DNA from: Halictus rubicundus
Lineage: Eukaryota; Arthropoda; Insecta; Hymenoptera; Halictidae
Direction: 5' to 3'
Assembly (NCBI RefSeq): GCF_050948215.1
Contig: NW_027488590.1
Location: forward strand, 568,001 to 632,000
DNA length: 64,000 nucleotides
The translations under genes and the position numbers were made by a program. The notes beneath the pieces were generated by a model. The model was not told where the DNA came from. It did not search any database and saw nothing but the letters and a program-made list of their open reading frames with translations. Below are positions 1-10,973 of the stretch, in pieces. Position 1 is the stretch's first letter, and every line of letters starts with the position of its first letter.

Positions 1-2059
1 CTCAGCTGTCGTAGTGGTCGACTTCGTGTTCTTCAGTACTGATGAAAAACATGTATGATGGATTCTTGAAAAGAAGCAGAGAAGACACAGATTTCCTATT
101 CACGAAACGAACATTGGTGCCGTTTCTCGAGACAGAATATATCAAAACATCTTTGCGGTCGATATTCTTCCGATACCGTTTACTGCCAGAAGGAGAAGGA
201 CAACTTTATGATCTTGCGCTACCTCTCCCCTCTTGCTGACTCTCCATCTTGCTCCTCTCTCGACTCACAGGAGAACAAAGTCAAGCCAAATACAAGATGT
301 ACATATGCAGCAGAATGAGAGGGCATGTTACACTTGTACCACTGCTCGGCCGACCACTTTATAGTTATAGTCGCTACATTCGAGCCTCTCGCAAAGTCAA
401 GCCGTATAGGTAGTGTGATCCAAGAAACGGCAGAAGCCGTTCTGATCCATCTCCGTTTCTTCAACAAAACTGTATTATGTTTTTGTAAGTTTTGTTTATC
501 AAGTAAAATATTTCCAAGGCCTCCAAATGTAATTGTAGAGAGCATGCCAACGCCCGTTCGTGTTCAAGCTGAACACGCTGTTTTTGAGTATACATTTCCA
601 CTCGCACCAACATCTTTCTTCTTCATATCTTGCTGTACTGGTCTCCGCAATTCGTTAACTTCTCTCTAATCTTCATCTTAACTTCTCTGTAATCTTCATC
701 TTCGTTTTCATTTTCGTTGCTATCGATAAAATATCAGCGTCATGTTCTTTATCTTCGTAGTTCCTTACAGTTGTTTTGTGACAACAGTAAAACTGTGCAT
801 TATAGGATGAACAATTAGTAATGCACCAGGTTCCATTAAACCATCAATTCAATCAATGTGATGAGGCTTCCACTGTTGCAGAAGTGGTCAATGTAAACAT
901 AATGTTTTAAAGGTCTAGTAAATGACCTACTCCGCCGACAGCGGTTAAAATTCGCTACCACTATCCCGACAGTGATCACTGTTAGCATCCGAATTCCCTT
1001 CGACAATTCCAAGAGTAATCAATGAACAAGACATTGTAATTTCTTTCTAGATTTATCATATTTTTATGGTTGGAAGGACACCAAGCTCGATAGAGTTTTA
1101 ATGATATTTACTTCTATTATAGTGAGCTATGGTCATTCATTAAATAAGTATACATGATCAAAATTATGCTGTGATTACACTCATTTTAATCAATCCCTCA
1201 TTGTGGTCACCGCGCTATCCTTCTCTATCGTCGCAAACTTCAAATAACGTAGTAAATACCTACGTCCTACACAATCATTGATACAGTTTTCGTTCGAAAT
1301 AAGACGATAATGTTTTTTCGCACCAAGAAAATGTTTATCCCCTCTCTTTCTTTTGAAGTTGTCTGCTCGACACCGCTTGGTGTCAGAAGGAGAGGGTATG
1401 TCATATTCTATCCTTTTTGAAATGAAAGATATGACTGCTCGGCCAACCACTTTGTAGTTTGCCGCCACATTCAAACCTCTGGCACATTCTCCTTACTCAC
1501 TCGCGGTCCGCTCAAGAACAAACCGAAGCGACATAGATACCGTAATTCATAATAGGTCGAAAGTCGTACCGAGCCATCGACTTATAGCAAAAGAAAACTG
1601 TACTCCAGAGCCCGGAGGTTTTATCACTTTCGGAGGGAATACTGTATTGCTACACGGCTGACAACTTTATGGTCTGCAACTACCTCTCGCCTCTCTCATT
1701 CTCCGTGTTCACTCTCGGGCGACTCCATAACAAAGTCTAGTCGCATAGGTACCCTGATCTGAAATACGGCGAAACAGATCCCGAGCCTTTGCCCTATATA
1801 GGCACAAAACTATAAATATACAAGTGAGTTTTTACAATTGTGTTCACGATGTTGACATCTACAACATATTAAAAAATCATCGAAATAGGTGAGGTGAGGT
1901 GGTACAGATATCGATAGTTGACCGATCTCGTCGAACAGTTTTGCGTTTTGTCAGTACACGCTAACCTTTGATCGTGGTATTTTAAGGTCGCACTGACGAT
2001 GATTTAGTTGCTTGCACACATTGTATACTCTACGTTCTGTCACAGAACCGAATTATAAA
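1..2059. other. Gene-poor stretch with decayed repeat units
   Basis: No reading frame here is convincing. Four diverged copies of a roughly 110-bp motif can be seen near 187-290, 345-450, 1435-1545 and 1655-1775. They share a core like GACAACTTTATGGTCTGC followed by a CT-rich part and then AACAAAGTCTAGTCGCATAG-like sequence. The copies are too diverged to name. The rest looks like ordinary intergenic DNA. Confidence 0.4.
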
Positions 2060-2140
2060 TGTGGGATCCTTGACTCGTGGGTCCTACGAATTGTAGATCG
2101 GAGTGCATGTCTATGTTATCGGTATGAATGAAGACGTGAA
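2060..2140 (+). repeat. LTR fragment of the Gyp-G family
   Basis: About 80 bp starting TGTGGGATCCTTGACTCG matches the start of the 5' LTR of Gyp-G at 44556 almost base for base. The match is lost after the GAATGAAGACGTGAAG portion. It is a truncated LTR with no internal region next to it. Confidence 0.75.
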
Positions 2141-2186
2141 GAAATGAAGGCGGGGAAAAGTCACATAAAATATTATTGAAACATAT

Positions 2187-2525
2187 TTGTGTGATCATTC
2201 ACCGGTAAAAATCAGGAGATATAACCACAAATTAAAATGGACGAGTTTGGAATTATTTCCAACTGAGACCATTACTCTGGAAACATTATTAAAAATGATA
2301 CAGCCAAGAAATAAGGATCAATATCGGATGGTCGACAGCTCAGAAGTGAGTTATATGTTTGGGGATATAGAAATCTTCACCAAAGGGAATATGATATCAC
2401 CAGAGTCATGCGTACAACTAAATACATTGTCACCATCCAATTTTAAGTTATCAGAAGAATATATGTTCGAGATTCGAACGGTAACGACTTGGTCTAATTT
2501 CTGTTTGAAACCAATCTATAAATAG
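2187..2525 (+). CDS. Unassigned 112-codon open reading frame
   Basis: An open frame of 112 codons with ordinary amino-acid composition (hydrophilic, mixed, no repeats, no membrane segment). It begins just after the Gyp-G-type LTR fragment and ends before the ERV-A LTR. I do not recognise the product. It could be a remnant of a transposon or virus gene, or a chance frame. Its composition is more protein-like than the low-complexity frames nearby, which is the only reason to list it. Confidence 0.2.
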   Translation: MCDHSPVKIRRYNHKLKWTSLELFPTETITLETLLKMIQPRNKDQYRMVDSSEVSYMFGDIEIFTKGNMISPESCVQLNTLSPSNFKLSEEYMFEIRTVTTWSNFCLKPIYK

Positions 2526-2880
2526 CCCGTTATTGTTCTTGTCTCGTACATGTTGTCTTCGTCGATGCGATCGCTTCTGTTTCGTCCTTCCTTTGTGTCG
2601 CTCCTGCTCCGTCCTTCGTTCGTCTCTCTCCTGTTGTTTCCCCAAATTTCAAACTACCCGTTTCTTCAAGATCCACCGATCGCTCCGACGGAGACAAGGA
2701 TTTCTCGTATGTTCATTCTACCGTACGCTCTCAGCGGACTCGCGTCTAGTTCACGCTATATATTCGCCGATTTAGTTACGTTTTCGCAGCAGCCTCGCAC
2801 GAATTCAATCGCGAGTCTCGTTCTTTCACGAACATACGAACGTCCGCTTTCTTCTCGCTTATCGATCAAAGTTAATACAA

Positions 2881-3700
2881 TGTCACGTCCGGCGGTTCGC
2901 ACGGTTCGCCGATAAACGCCTAAACAAAGACCAGTAGTACTATCACACGAGAAAATTAATAAGATCAAAATATACGTGACAACTCGACGCGGTTAGAGAT
3001 ACGCCGACTGATCTTCCTGCAAGACACGCAGATGAAGACCAGATTACAAATTGGACGCAAAAAAGGAAGATATCAAATTACGCCGAACCATAAGAAAAGA
3101 CGACGACTTCATCTTGGCAACACACAGCTGAAGAAGCAAGAAACATCAAGAAGATCGGGAAGCAGAAACGCTAAATCAGCACTTCAAGAAAACAAAGGAC
3201 CGCCCACATTATAAAAAGGAAACCAGCTCTTCAATTAGGATTCACTCTGTTAAAAACCAGTGCTACTGTGCAGTTCCGTCGACAGGCCCTTGTATCACAC
3301 ACGCGTCGCGCCGGCAGTAAAACAGTGTCACCGCATTTCGAAACTCCGTGCGTAAAGTGTCCGCGTGTGCCCCAGCGTCCAGCGGCCACAACCAGCGAGC
3401 GCCCAAAAACCCCACAACCACGACCTGCGAGCGTCTACCAGCGACTCGGTAACTTAAACGTTCTATCAAGCGAGTTGTTATAAGTGCTCTAGCGTATGCG
3501 CTATAAGAATTCACCCATGTATGAGCTGATTCAGAACTAGACTCTAAATAAACCAAACATTTCCCGTTTTTATATAAAAATTAAAGTACAATTATTTAAC
3601 CAGCCCTCAATCTCCCGAACCAAAGCCGGTGAACGCAGGTAGGTTCAAAACTGCGCCTTATCCCCGGAAAACTATAAACAGCCCCATCTGGGACGTAACA
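2881..3700 (+). repeat. 5' LTR of ERV-A
   Basis: An 820-bp LTR starts TGTCACGTCCGGCGGTTCG and ends GGGACGTAACA, so it has TG...CA ends. Its start recurs at 21110, 43491 and 43618, and its end recurs at 19993 and 44514, which fixes both boundaries. It contains a TATA box near 3210 and an AATAAA near 3547. A primer-binding region and gag follow directly. Confidence 0.85.
3210..3217 (+). promoter_or_regulatory. TATA box in the ERV-A LTR
   Basis: TATAAAAA lies in the middle of the LTR. The same context, a short GC-containing lead followed by TATAAAAAGG, recurs in the related LTRs near 21930 and 43957. Conservation among copies supports it as the core promoter that marks the U3/R region. Confidence 0.6.
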
Positions 3701-3722
3701 AATTTGGTGACAGCGGTGGGAT
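3701..3722 (+). promoter_or_regulatory. Primer-binding region of ERV-A
   Basis: The sequence right after the LTR, TTTGGTGACAGCGGTGGGAT, is where minus-strand DNA synthesis would be primed. The same sequence follows the LTR end of ERV-B at 19994. Conservation at the LTR/internal junction is the evidence. I have not assigned the primer tRNA. Confidence 0.55.
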
Positions 3723-3772
3723 AGAGCGCAGAATTGAGGCTTGGAAAAATAGTTCCTTTAAATTGAAACAAA

Positions 3773-4774
3773 ATGGCAAGCCCGAATAGTAGCGGTGCGG
3801 AAACTAAAGGTCCTGAATCAAAGTTATTAAAAATGGCCGTAGAACAAATCAAAAGGTCCCAAGAGAGTAACGACTTCATATCCGATCTTGGCACTAAATT
3901 CAGAGAATTGAACCAACAAATAGCGCATATGCAAGACGCACTACATTCAATAATTAACCGACCGCAACCGACACCGACGAAACCCGAACAAATGACTCCC
4001 GGAAACCCGACTCGCGTACCGACAGACTCACTAGAGAACCCCATACAAACCAAAGACGCATTAGAGACAGTACCCGTGTTCGATGGTTATAAACCTTCCG
4101 TATTTCAATTTTTAAAAGCATGCGAAAGAGCTAAAGCCATGCTTCCACCAAATAAAGAATCATACTTGGTTAAATTACTAACAAATAAACTTAGAGGACA
4201 TGCATTTATAGCCATCGAAGACGCAAACGTAGACACCACAGAGGAATTCGGCACAAAATTAAAACTCATGTTCGGACCACAAAAAACGGTCAACCAATAT
4301 AAGAGCGAATTAGGGAATATATTCAAAAACCCCCACGAAAATATCTTGGATTATATAAGTCGCGTAAAGGATCTGCCACACGCAATCATGGATGGAGAAC
4401 GAGACACACACGGTGAACTCTCGGAAACACTGCAACGCAGCATACACTTTTACGTCACAGAGGCTTTTCTAAAAGGTCTACCGTCGGAAGTCCACATACG
4501 ATTGCAATTGGAAGGCTTCACCAGTCTAGAAGAGGGATACGCCAATGCAATCAAGATCACGAAGCAAATTCAGCAAGAAGAAAAACGAGTCAGGACATTC
4601 CACAGAGGAGCGGCTCTGCCACAGCAGAGATATCAATATCGATTTCCTCCAACAGATATCAAGGCTCCCCGAGACAAGATAACTACACCGGATTACGCTG
4701 GCGTTCCGATCCTTCTTCGTACCGCAACAATTCCTACAATAATAACAATAATGGAAATTCAAACAGTCAATTGA
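3773..4774 (+). CDS. gag: Gag-like protein of ERV-A (Gypsy/errantivirus-type)
   Basis: A 333-codon frame starts at the first ATG after the primer site. An N-terminal helical/coiled region (residues 1-60) is followed by a Pro/Thr-rich linker and then a retrotransposon capsid-like domain from about residue 95 to 270, with the FDGYKPSVFQFLKACERAK start typical of insect Gypsy Gag proteins. The frame leaves the Gag path near residue 290. An Asn-rich continuation and a partial zinc knuckle (C-x2-C) continue in another frame from about 4700 to 4900, so a frameshift has removed the nucleocapsid end. Family: Ty3/Gypsy, errantivirus-like (inference from Gag plus the integrase downstream). Confidence 0.7.
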   Translation: MASPNSSGAETKGPESKLLKMAVEQIKRSQESNDFISDLGTKFRELNQQIAHMQDALHSIINRPQPTPTKPEQMTPGNPTRVPTDSLENPIQTKDALETVPVFDGYKPSVFQFLKACERAKAMLPPNKESYLVKLLTNKLRGHAFIAIEDANVDTTEEFGTKLKLMFGPQKTVNQYKSELGNIFKNPHENILDYISRVKDLPHAIMDGERDTHGELSETLQRSIHFYVTEAFLKGLPSEVHIRLQLEGFTSLEEGYANAIKITKQIQQEEKRVRTFHRGAALPQQRYQYRFPPTDIKAPRDKITTPDYAGVPILLRTATIPTIITIMEIQTVN

Positions 4775-5150
4775 GACCCAACAAACAAACAGGAACCGAT
4801 AATCGGGCTAGAGGAGCCGACTCGCCTGTCACCTGCAATTATTGCAGTAACACAATCAAAAAACCTTTGATTCAAGGCAAAGGTGGAATCAGGCGAGATA
4901 GTGCCCTACGCCCAACAGAAGGCGGGAAACGAGAGGTACTCCCCAGGGACAAGCGGCGCACCCAAGGGAGCAGATTTTACAGAGCGCCGATCAGTAAAGA
5001 AAATAAATCCTGCTCCACCCGCACCAACAGAAACCACATCGTCCAACCTACCCCAACCCGAAGGATCCTCGATAAATTCAAAATCTCCAGTGACTTTGTT
5101 GTCTCTGCCATCCTGAATACGCATGCCCTTCTCCTCTGTCGTGCGAGTCA
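4700..5150 (+). pseudogene. Out-of-frame gag tail of ERV-A
   Basis: An Asn-rich stretch (repeated AAC/AAT) and a C-x2-C zinc-knuckle start are readable in the frame shifted from the main gag frame. This is the expected position of the Gag nucleocapsid domain. The second half of the knuckle is not recognisable. The region is coding-derived but broken. Confidence 0.4.
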
Positions 5151-5153
5151 GAG

Positions 5154-5758
5154 ATGGAAAAGGACAATGACGAGAATCCCAATAATCAGATTCGTTCGAT
5201 TCCAATCCCAGATCCAATAGCGCATTATCTGGATGAGGAAGCTCAGTTGCCTCCACTGCCTGGAGTGGAGTTCTTAGAGCAAGAATCCCATATGCGCATC
5301 ACGGAAAATGACGAGCTTCTTTCTTTTCCTGAATCCCTGGGTTTTGCTGACGGACTTCCTGACAGTCCTTGCATTTCGATGGAAAGCGACAAAGCTTTCC
5401 CGTAGTGACCATCAGAGCGAGCATCAGAGACTCAGGCGATCTTGCACACCCATCAACTTCAAAGGAAATCCCAACCCTCGAAATTGACCATTATAAAATT
5501 TTCCTTAGATCACCGAAGTACCAGAAGGGATTCACGATCCCAACCATAACTCATCTTATGACTCTAGGTATGGGTCATCCTCAAGAGATAGTTAGATCAG
5601 GTTGGAAACAAATTGCACCAACTAGTGAAAAATGGATCCAGGAAAGAGATTCATCCCTCTTAGAAGCCTTACTTCGATTCGCGCCTTCCGGAGTCAAAAT
5701 TCTTGAGGTATTTGTCACCGGGGTAGTAATGGGCCAAGAATCAAGAGAGGCCAAATAA
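5154..5758 (+). pseudogene. Decayed pol segment of ERV-A upstream of integrase
   Basis: Two overlapping frames (5154-5405 and 5369-5758) give protein-like sequence. The protease, reverse transcriptase and RNase H expected here are absent, so roughly 2 kb of pol has been deleted. The segment joins, after another frame change near 5745, to the integrase below. It may represent the pol region just before integrase, but no catalytic motif is visible. Confidence 0.4.
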
Positions 5759-6156
5759 CCATACCACCTGAAAGCGATAGACTAAATTTAATCAGAGAAA
5801 AGCATATGTCTGCCGCCGGTGGACATAAGGGCGTAACGAAGACCTACCACCGAATTCGGCAGTTACACTATTGGGAAGGAATGAAGAAGGATATCCAAAA
5901 TTTTATCCGCACATGTAACGAATGTCAGCTAAGAAAATTGACAAGAATTAAGACTAAACAACCTATGGTGTTAACAGACACTCCAGGAGAAGCTTTCGAT
6001 AAAGTCAGCCTGGACATCGTAGGGCCCCTACCAGAAACAAGGAAAGGACACAAATATATTCTAACTATGCAAGACTTACTGACTAAATACTCTGCAGCGG
6101 AAAATCAATCCACAAAACTTCAAGGTAACGGATCTCGTGTATTTATTGAAGGATAA
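5755..6156 (+). pseudogene. Integrase N-terminal half of ERV-A
   Basis: The frame shows the integrase zinc-binding module H-x-G-x-T-K-T-Y-H-R-I ... C-x2-C (HKG and CNECQ) and then the start of the catalytic core (LDIVGPLPETRKGHKYILTM), which holds the first catalytic Asp. The match is to Ty3/Gypsy integrases of the errantivirus type. It stops at 6156, before the second Asp and the Glu, so the enzyme is truncated. The next coding unit is the zinc-finger gene at 6225. Confidence 0.75.
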
Positions 6157-6224
6157 TGACAGACAGATTCAACAAATCGGAATTAAAATTTATGCATTGT
6201 AAAATTGTCATTCTTTAGATTAAA

Positions 6225-6605
6225 ATGCCAATCCCAAGGCCGAGCTATCGCCCGGAGAATGAGGAGATTGGAGAATTCTATGGACCTATAGACGGGGTGT
6301 TACCCACAAATCACCTCAACGCATATGGACGATTACTGACCTTATATTGCGTATACCTAACATACCAACCACCCAGCTATATATATCACCATCACAGAAT
6401 ATGTCGACAATGCTTCCATCGACTAGCACCAGAAGAACAATGACATTACGAGCAAGTGGGTTGGCACGTTATGTGCCAAGAAAATACTGCCAGGACTTGG
6501 GCAAGATGCCGAGATTGTGGCCTAATGCTGGCAATAATCCGTCCGGGACACCAATGCAACCGATGCATCGAAGAACATCTCGAGATGTCGACAGATGAGT
6601 GGTGG
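6225..6605 (+). pseudogene. LIM-like zinc-finger accessory gene of ERV-A, one nonsense codon
   Basis: The frame starts at ATG 6225 and codes for a small protein with an acidic, aromatic N-terminal part (EFYGPIDGV) followed by a double zinc-finger pattern: C-x2-C, about 17 residues, H-x2-C, about 10 residues, C-x2-C, about 12 residues, C-x2-C, and an acidic end (EEHLEM..DEWW). The order of ligands is that of a LIM domain with a wider gap in the middle. A TGA at 6441-6443 replaces a Trp codon present in the ERV-B copy. The gene lies between integrase and envelope. It is cut at about 6605 by an inserted LTR. The same protein is encoded twice in ERV-B, so it is a genuine conserved gene of this family. 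Function unknown. Confidence 0.7.
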
Positions 6606-6887
6606 TGTGGGGCGGCGGCACGGTGGCGTGTAGGTCGTGTGTTGTGCGCCTGCGCCAATTGTTATCGCGACTCGTTCTGGAGTGTCGCGAGCTCTCATTC
6701 TGAGTTTGTTTAATAAACCTCGTTATTTCGGTCGTTACCCGAGGTGTTTATTACTCGTGAGGAGTGGGCCTCACGTGCTTAACCTATATCCTCCTTGCCG
6801 CGACCGCGTGGCGCGTCCATCTTGAACGCAGTCCGTCTGGACATTTATTTCGTGCGTTCTCGCCAGAGAACGCGTGGCCTCCGGCCA
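6606..6887 (+). repeat. Putative BEL/Pao-type LTR inserted in ERV-A
   Basis: The zinc-finger frame breaks exactly at a TGTGGGG start. The segment contains AATAAA (near 6711) and ends CCGGCCA before CTGGTGACCCCAA, a primer-site type common after BEL/Pao LTRs. About 100 bp of leader-like sequence follows. No second LTR or target duplication was found, so the exact ends are uncertain. Confidence 0.4.
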
Positions 6888-6999
6888 CTGGTGACCCCAA
6901 TCTCTCGTGTGTTACGAGATCTATGTTCCTAGTCCCCACGACCGTGGAGGACCGTCGGAACTCATCAGTGCGTACATCTGTACGCCTCCACCACTAAAA

Positions 7000-7740
7000 T
7001 CCCCACAGTGGTTGGTTGAAGCTGGACAAGAGGTCATCACCCGTTGTCCTTAGAGCCGCGGTGGAAGGGTGGGACCTCTCGCTGGCGGCCGTGGTCGACC
7101 ACATGGTCGGCAGCGAGAGGTCGCAGATGGCGGTGGCCTCCTTCTGCGAGTACGTGATGTCCCGGGAAAGGGACCCGGACTCGGCCAGGAGAGTTTGGGC
7201 GCGGGAACGACCCCCCCCCCCCCCCCGCCGACGTGTGAACCCACGCGAGGGGGCTGTCAAGGGAAGGGACGGCGCGGGGGTCTCCCCAGCGTCGACCGGT
7301 GCCCCCGGGAATGGTGGCGGAGTGGGGTCGGCGCGGGGAGGCACCCTGCGCCCTGATGTGCCCCCGCCAATGGGGATGGTGGATTTGGGGGCCCGGGGTG
7401 CAAGCTGACCCGGGGCCCCAGGGGGGAGCATAGCTCCCCCCGTGATAGGACGACATCCACCGGGTCAATTTCCCGGTATGGGGAGGGGTGTCCGTCCGTC
7501 CCTCCCCTAGGGGAAGCGGATTCGTGGGGGGTTTTGGGTAAGGAAGGGTCGGGGCGTGCCGGATCGCGCCTCCGACGGCTCTTCCTTCCGGTGTCGGCGT
7601 CTTCTTGCCTCGGCCGGGGTTGGTTCCTTCGGGATACCGGCCCTGAACGGGGCACGAAGACTCCGGGAGCTGTGGGTGGACCGAGCTGGGGCTCGGGAAG
7701 CACAATCCGAAGGCTCCAGGGATGGGGACACCGGGCAGGT
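7000..7740 (+). mobile_element. 3' fragment of an R1-type non-LTR retrotransposon
   Basis: A GC-rich block, sharply different from the AT-rich surroundings, encodes in one frame (about 7055-7210) a stretch resembling the very C-terminus of R1-clade polymerases: W-D-L, then FCEYVMSRERD and a run of charged residues. It is followed by GC-rich 3'-UTR-like sequence with a run of 14 C at about 7210. It sits between the zinc-finger gene and the envelope remnant of ERV-A. The clade call rests on a short motif. Confidence 0.4.
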
Positions 7741-8425
7741 CCCTCCGTGAAACCCGATGAATTTGCCCAAATAATAACGAAAAAGGCAGGACATATGGCC
7801 CTTGTGGCCGGGGAAGTAATACACATTATTAAATGTGTGCCAGTCGATGTAAAAATTCGACACACTGCAACCTGCTTCACTGAATTGCCAGTCCAGCATG
7901 TAAATAAGTCACAGTTTTTAACACCTATGACTCGCATCATCACCAATCATGGAACACATAGAGATTGTAATCAAATACTACCAGTAATGTATGAAATTGA
8001 TCAAACTTGGCACAGAATTACACCAAAACCCGTAGAAATCACCTCAAGTATTACAGCCACTTAAAGAACCAATATGGCGCTACGTTAATCCATCAAATTT
8101 GGCTACCAGTGGAATCTACACTCAAAGCGATCTTAATAACTTAAAAGATGACATCATGTTCCCAGCCGAAAAATCAGCCGTATTGAATTCTGTGGCTCGA
8201 AGCATAACTGGTAAAACCTTACCAGACGGATCAATTTCCATAATGAACATGATAAATGAAGAAACACTCGACAAGATAGCAGAAAACACAGCCGAAAAAT
8301 TATGGCACGGATTCATTACATTTGGATCCTTCAGCGCAGGAGTGTTAGCAGTCTTTATAATCCTCAAATTTATAAAGGCAATTGCTGACACAATAATACA
8401 CGGCTATCAGCTGCACTCGCTATAA
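7741..8425 (+). pseudogene. Chuvirus-like envelope glycoprotein remnant of ERV-A (C-terminal part)
   Basis: Two frames joined by a shift near 8045 give one protein-like sequence. The first has Cys-containing segments ending in ELPV, then a GT...CN motif. The second has GIYTQSDL, IMFPAEK and a hydrophobic membrane segment (about 8320-8385) with a short tail. This motif order is that of the class III-type fusion glycoproteins of chuviruses, which insect LTR elements are known to have captured. It is not the baculovirus-F type carried by Gyp-D. The N-terminal half is missing and the frame is broken. The membrane segment recurs in ERV-B at 21047-21108, confirming that it belongs to the family. 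Confidence 0.55.
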
Positions 8426-8429
8426 ATTA

Positions 8430-9882
8430 CTAACTTCAAGTTCAAGAGTTTATGAAAAAATTAGAACCCAATTACACGTGTCCATGCAACCAAACCATAC
8501 TTCGTCGTTTACGTATTATGGAGGATGCAGTACGAAACAAAATGGAAAATCAATTAGCACAAGTGTCTTTTGTTGCCCTTGATACAGATTGCTGGACCTC
8601 GAGATCTCAGGAAGGATATATAAATGTTAATGCCCACATTATAGACGATCAATGGAAGCCGCATATTATGACTATTTGTATAGAGGAACTAGAAGAACGC
8701 CATACAGCAGAAAACTTGGCAGATTGCTTGCAAAATGTGGCTATTCAATTTGGCATACAAGATAAAATAGTCGCCATAACGAATGACAGTGCAAGCAACA
8801 TTGTATCTGCTGTAAATAGTTTGCCTAACGTCGAGTTTGATGTAACTTGTGCTGCTCATAAAATACACTTGGCAATACAAAGTGCGTTGAAAGAAGGAGA
8901 TGTGTCTCACGTCCTTGCGAAAGCAAGCAAAATTGTGGCACATTTTCGACACTCGGTGTTGGCTTCGAAAAGTTTGGAAATGAAGCAGGAGCAATTAAAC
9001 TTGCCAAAATTAAAATTAATCCAAAGTGTTCGAACGCGGTGGAATACGGAGTTACAAATGTCCGAGAGACTGGTGGAAAATCGCAGCGCGATTACAAATG
9101 TACTCGCCGATAGAAATATTACAAACCAGAAACAGGCACAAAATTTAGAGATGCTGGAAAGTGAGTGGAAAGTCTTGGAAATACTGATACAACTTTTGAA
9201 GCCTCTCGAAGTTGCTACAACAATTTTGTCAGGAGGAATTCTTTCAATGGTTCAACCAATTGTGCGAGCCATCATTAGCAATCATTTGATTCCTGCAAAA
9301 GATAAGTACAATGAAGAAGACAACATCATTGTAATCATAAATGAATTGACCACGCAACTGTCAACGCGGTTTTCTTTAGAATGGTACTTGGAAAGTACAG
9401 TTCTAGTTCCAGCCGCAAGTAAAGCTTCCTTTCTGGATCCTAGATTCAAGCAGCTTCTTTCAGAAACCGGAACAGCAAAAATTAAAATAAGAGAAAGCAT
9501 TGAACGCGAAACAACAGAATATTCTCTGAATATTGGAGAAACTGATGAAGCTGAAAAAAACAGAACTAGAGCTCTGGATTTTATTTTCATGCGAGCCGGC
9601 GGTAGGCAGAACACATCATCCAGTCAACAATACATGTTGTACCTTGCGGAGCCAGAGATAGACGCGAACATGGACCCATTTGAATGGTGGAAATCGCATG
9701 AACAAAAAATGCCAATTATTGCACAATTGGCCAAAAAATACTTATGCATCCCTGCTACCTCGGTGGCTTCAGAACGAGTTTTCTCTGCAGCAGGAAACAT
9801 AGTTACACCGAGCAGAAATTGTTTAGCTAACGAAAATGTGACAACGAATACATTCCTCCACCAAAATAAAACTTACTTGTAA
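8430..9882 (+). CDS. hAT-superfamily transposase, N-terminus missing
   Basis: A 476-codon frame from 8452 encodes a DDE-type transposase of the hAT group (Ac/ZBED-like). Visible features are the first catalytic Asp in ALDTDCWTSRS (residues about 42-52), the second in ITNDSASN, a helical insertion domain and the C-terminal dimerisation block with ATSVASERVFSAAGNI (about residues 437-452). The BED zinc finger that normally precedes the core is absent, and the frame abuts the ERV-A envelope remnant, so the element is 5'-truncated. No stop interrupts it. Terminal inverted repeats were not identified. Confidence 0.8.
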
Positions 9883-10960
9883 TATTATAAAAAAATTGCA
9901 AAAATCAGAAAGTAAGAATAATACAATACATTAATAGTTTTATTTAATTTTGTTAGTCGTAGTACGTAAAAGTGTAAATAATATAATCAATGTATGTAGC
10001 ATGAGCGGTGTGACCAGTGCGACGAATGTTGTACGTATATGCATGTATGCATGTATGTATGTATGTATGCAATGTGTATGACTGAGATATCGTTAATTGT
10101 TACTATCTGTTTTGTTTTTTCCAGTGTTACTTTGTCTTCATGAAATCTTGTTTAAAATTTATTTGTACAATAAATATATTTTTTATAACTGTATGTTTGT
10201 GTTTATATTCTGTCAAAATTCTGTAAAATTGTTTAGCCTGTCTTGCCGTTCTTTCCGTTTAACCCGCGATATCCGATTTCACATAATTTAATAAAATTCA
10301 TTGAGATTTTGTTTCCAAAGTATTACTTTTCAAGTACATTCATAATATGATCCCGAAATTTACTAATAGAATGCAATTTCTTAAATTTCATTTAATTACG
10401 AACAATCCAAACGGAAAGTTCAGTCTCAGTCACCGGTGACTGACATGGCGCTTAACGTGTTAATATTTTTATTTATCAAAAATGGTGACATGCTATGAAA
10501 CTCGTAAGTTACAACTTCATCTTAATACCTGAAGTATATTGAGATCCAGAGTAGGTTTTCAAACACTTAAATCCAGATATAAATGTGGATTAATTAATCC
10601 GATAAATCGCATTTTTTATTGCAGTCTCAAACACTCTCTACAATCGTATTGATTTTTTTAGTGGGTCTTTACAAACATTTAAAAGTCAATTACGCGGGAT
10701 TACCGGAAATCACCATACCCTTTGTACCGTGAGTTTTTGTGCATCACCCGTTTTTTTGTTATTTTATGTATAGTCTTCTTTCTTTTATGTAAACCCTTAT
10801 GTAAAAAGGACTTCTACCCGTCTATAAATAAATAAATAAATCTTCATACATTTCGAAGACGGAAATTTTTTGCACTTCCAAGACTTCGACACTTCGAAAC
10901 TTCGAACCTTCGATTCGTTTCCAGTTAACGGATAAAAGGAATAAATTTTCATAATTTGTT
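9883..10960. other. AT-rich intergenic sequence with small repeats
   Basis: No gene is seen. It contains a (TGTA)n tract (10028-10070), a perfect 18-bp palindrome at 10425-10442, a possible piggyBac-type end at about 10460 and an (AATA)n run near 10830 that could be the tail of a non-LTR retrotransposon. Confidence 0.4.
10259..10463. mobile_element. Possible piggyBac-type MITE
   Basis: TTAACCCGCGATATCCG at the left and CGCTTAACGTGTTAA at the right give TTAA at both ends and a partial inverted match (about 13 of 22 positions by eye). The palindrome TCAGTCACCGGTGACTGA lies just inside the right end. The match is weak, so this is tentative. Confidence 0.25.
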
Positions 10961-10973
10961 TCTATATTCACCA

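Noticed and set aside
7000..7946. Several long overlapping frames on both strands in the GC-rich block
   Set aside because: GC-rich sequence rarely contains stops. Only the short R1-like segment has a recognisable motif.
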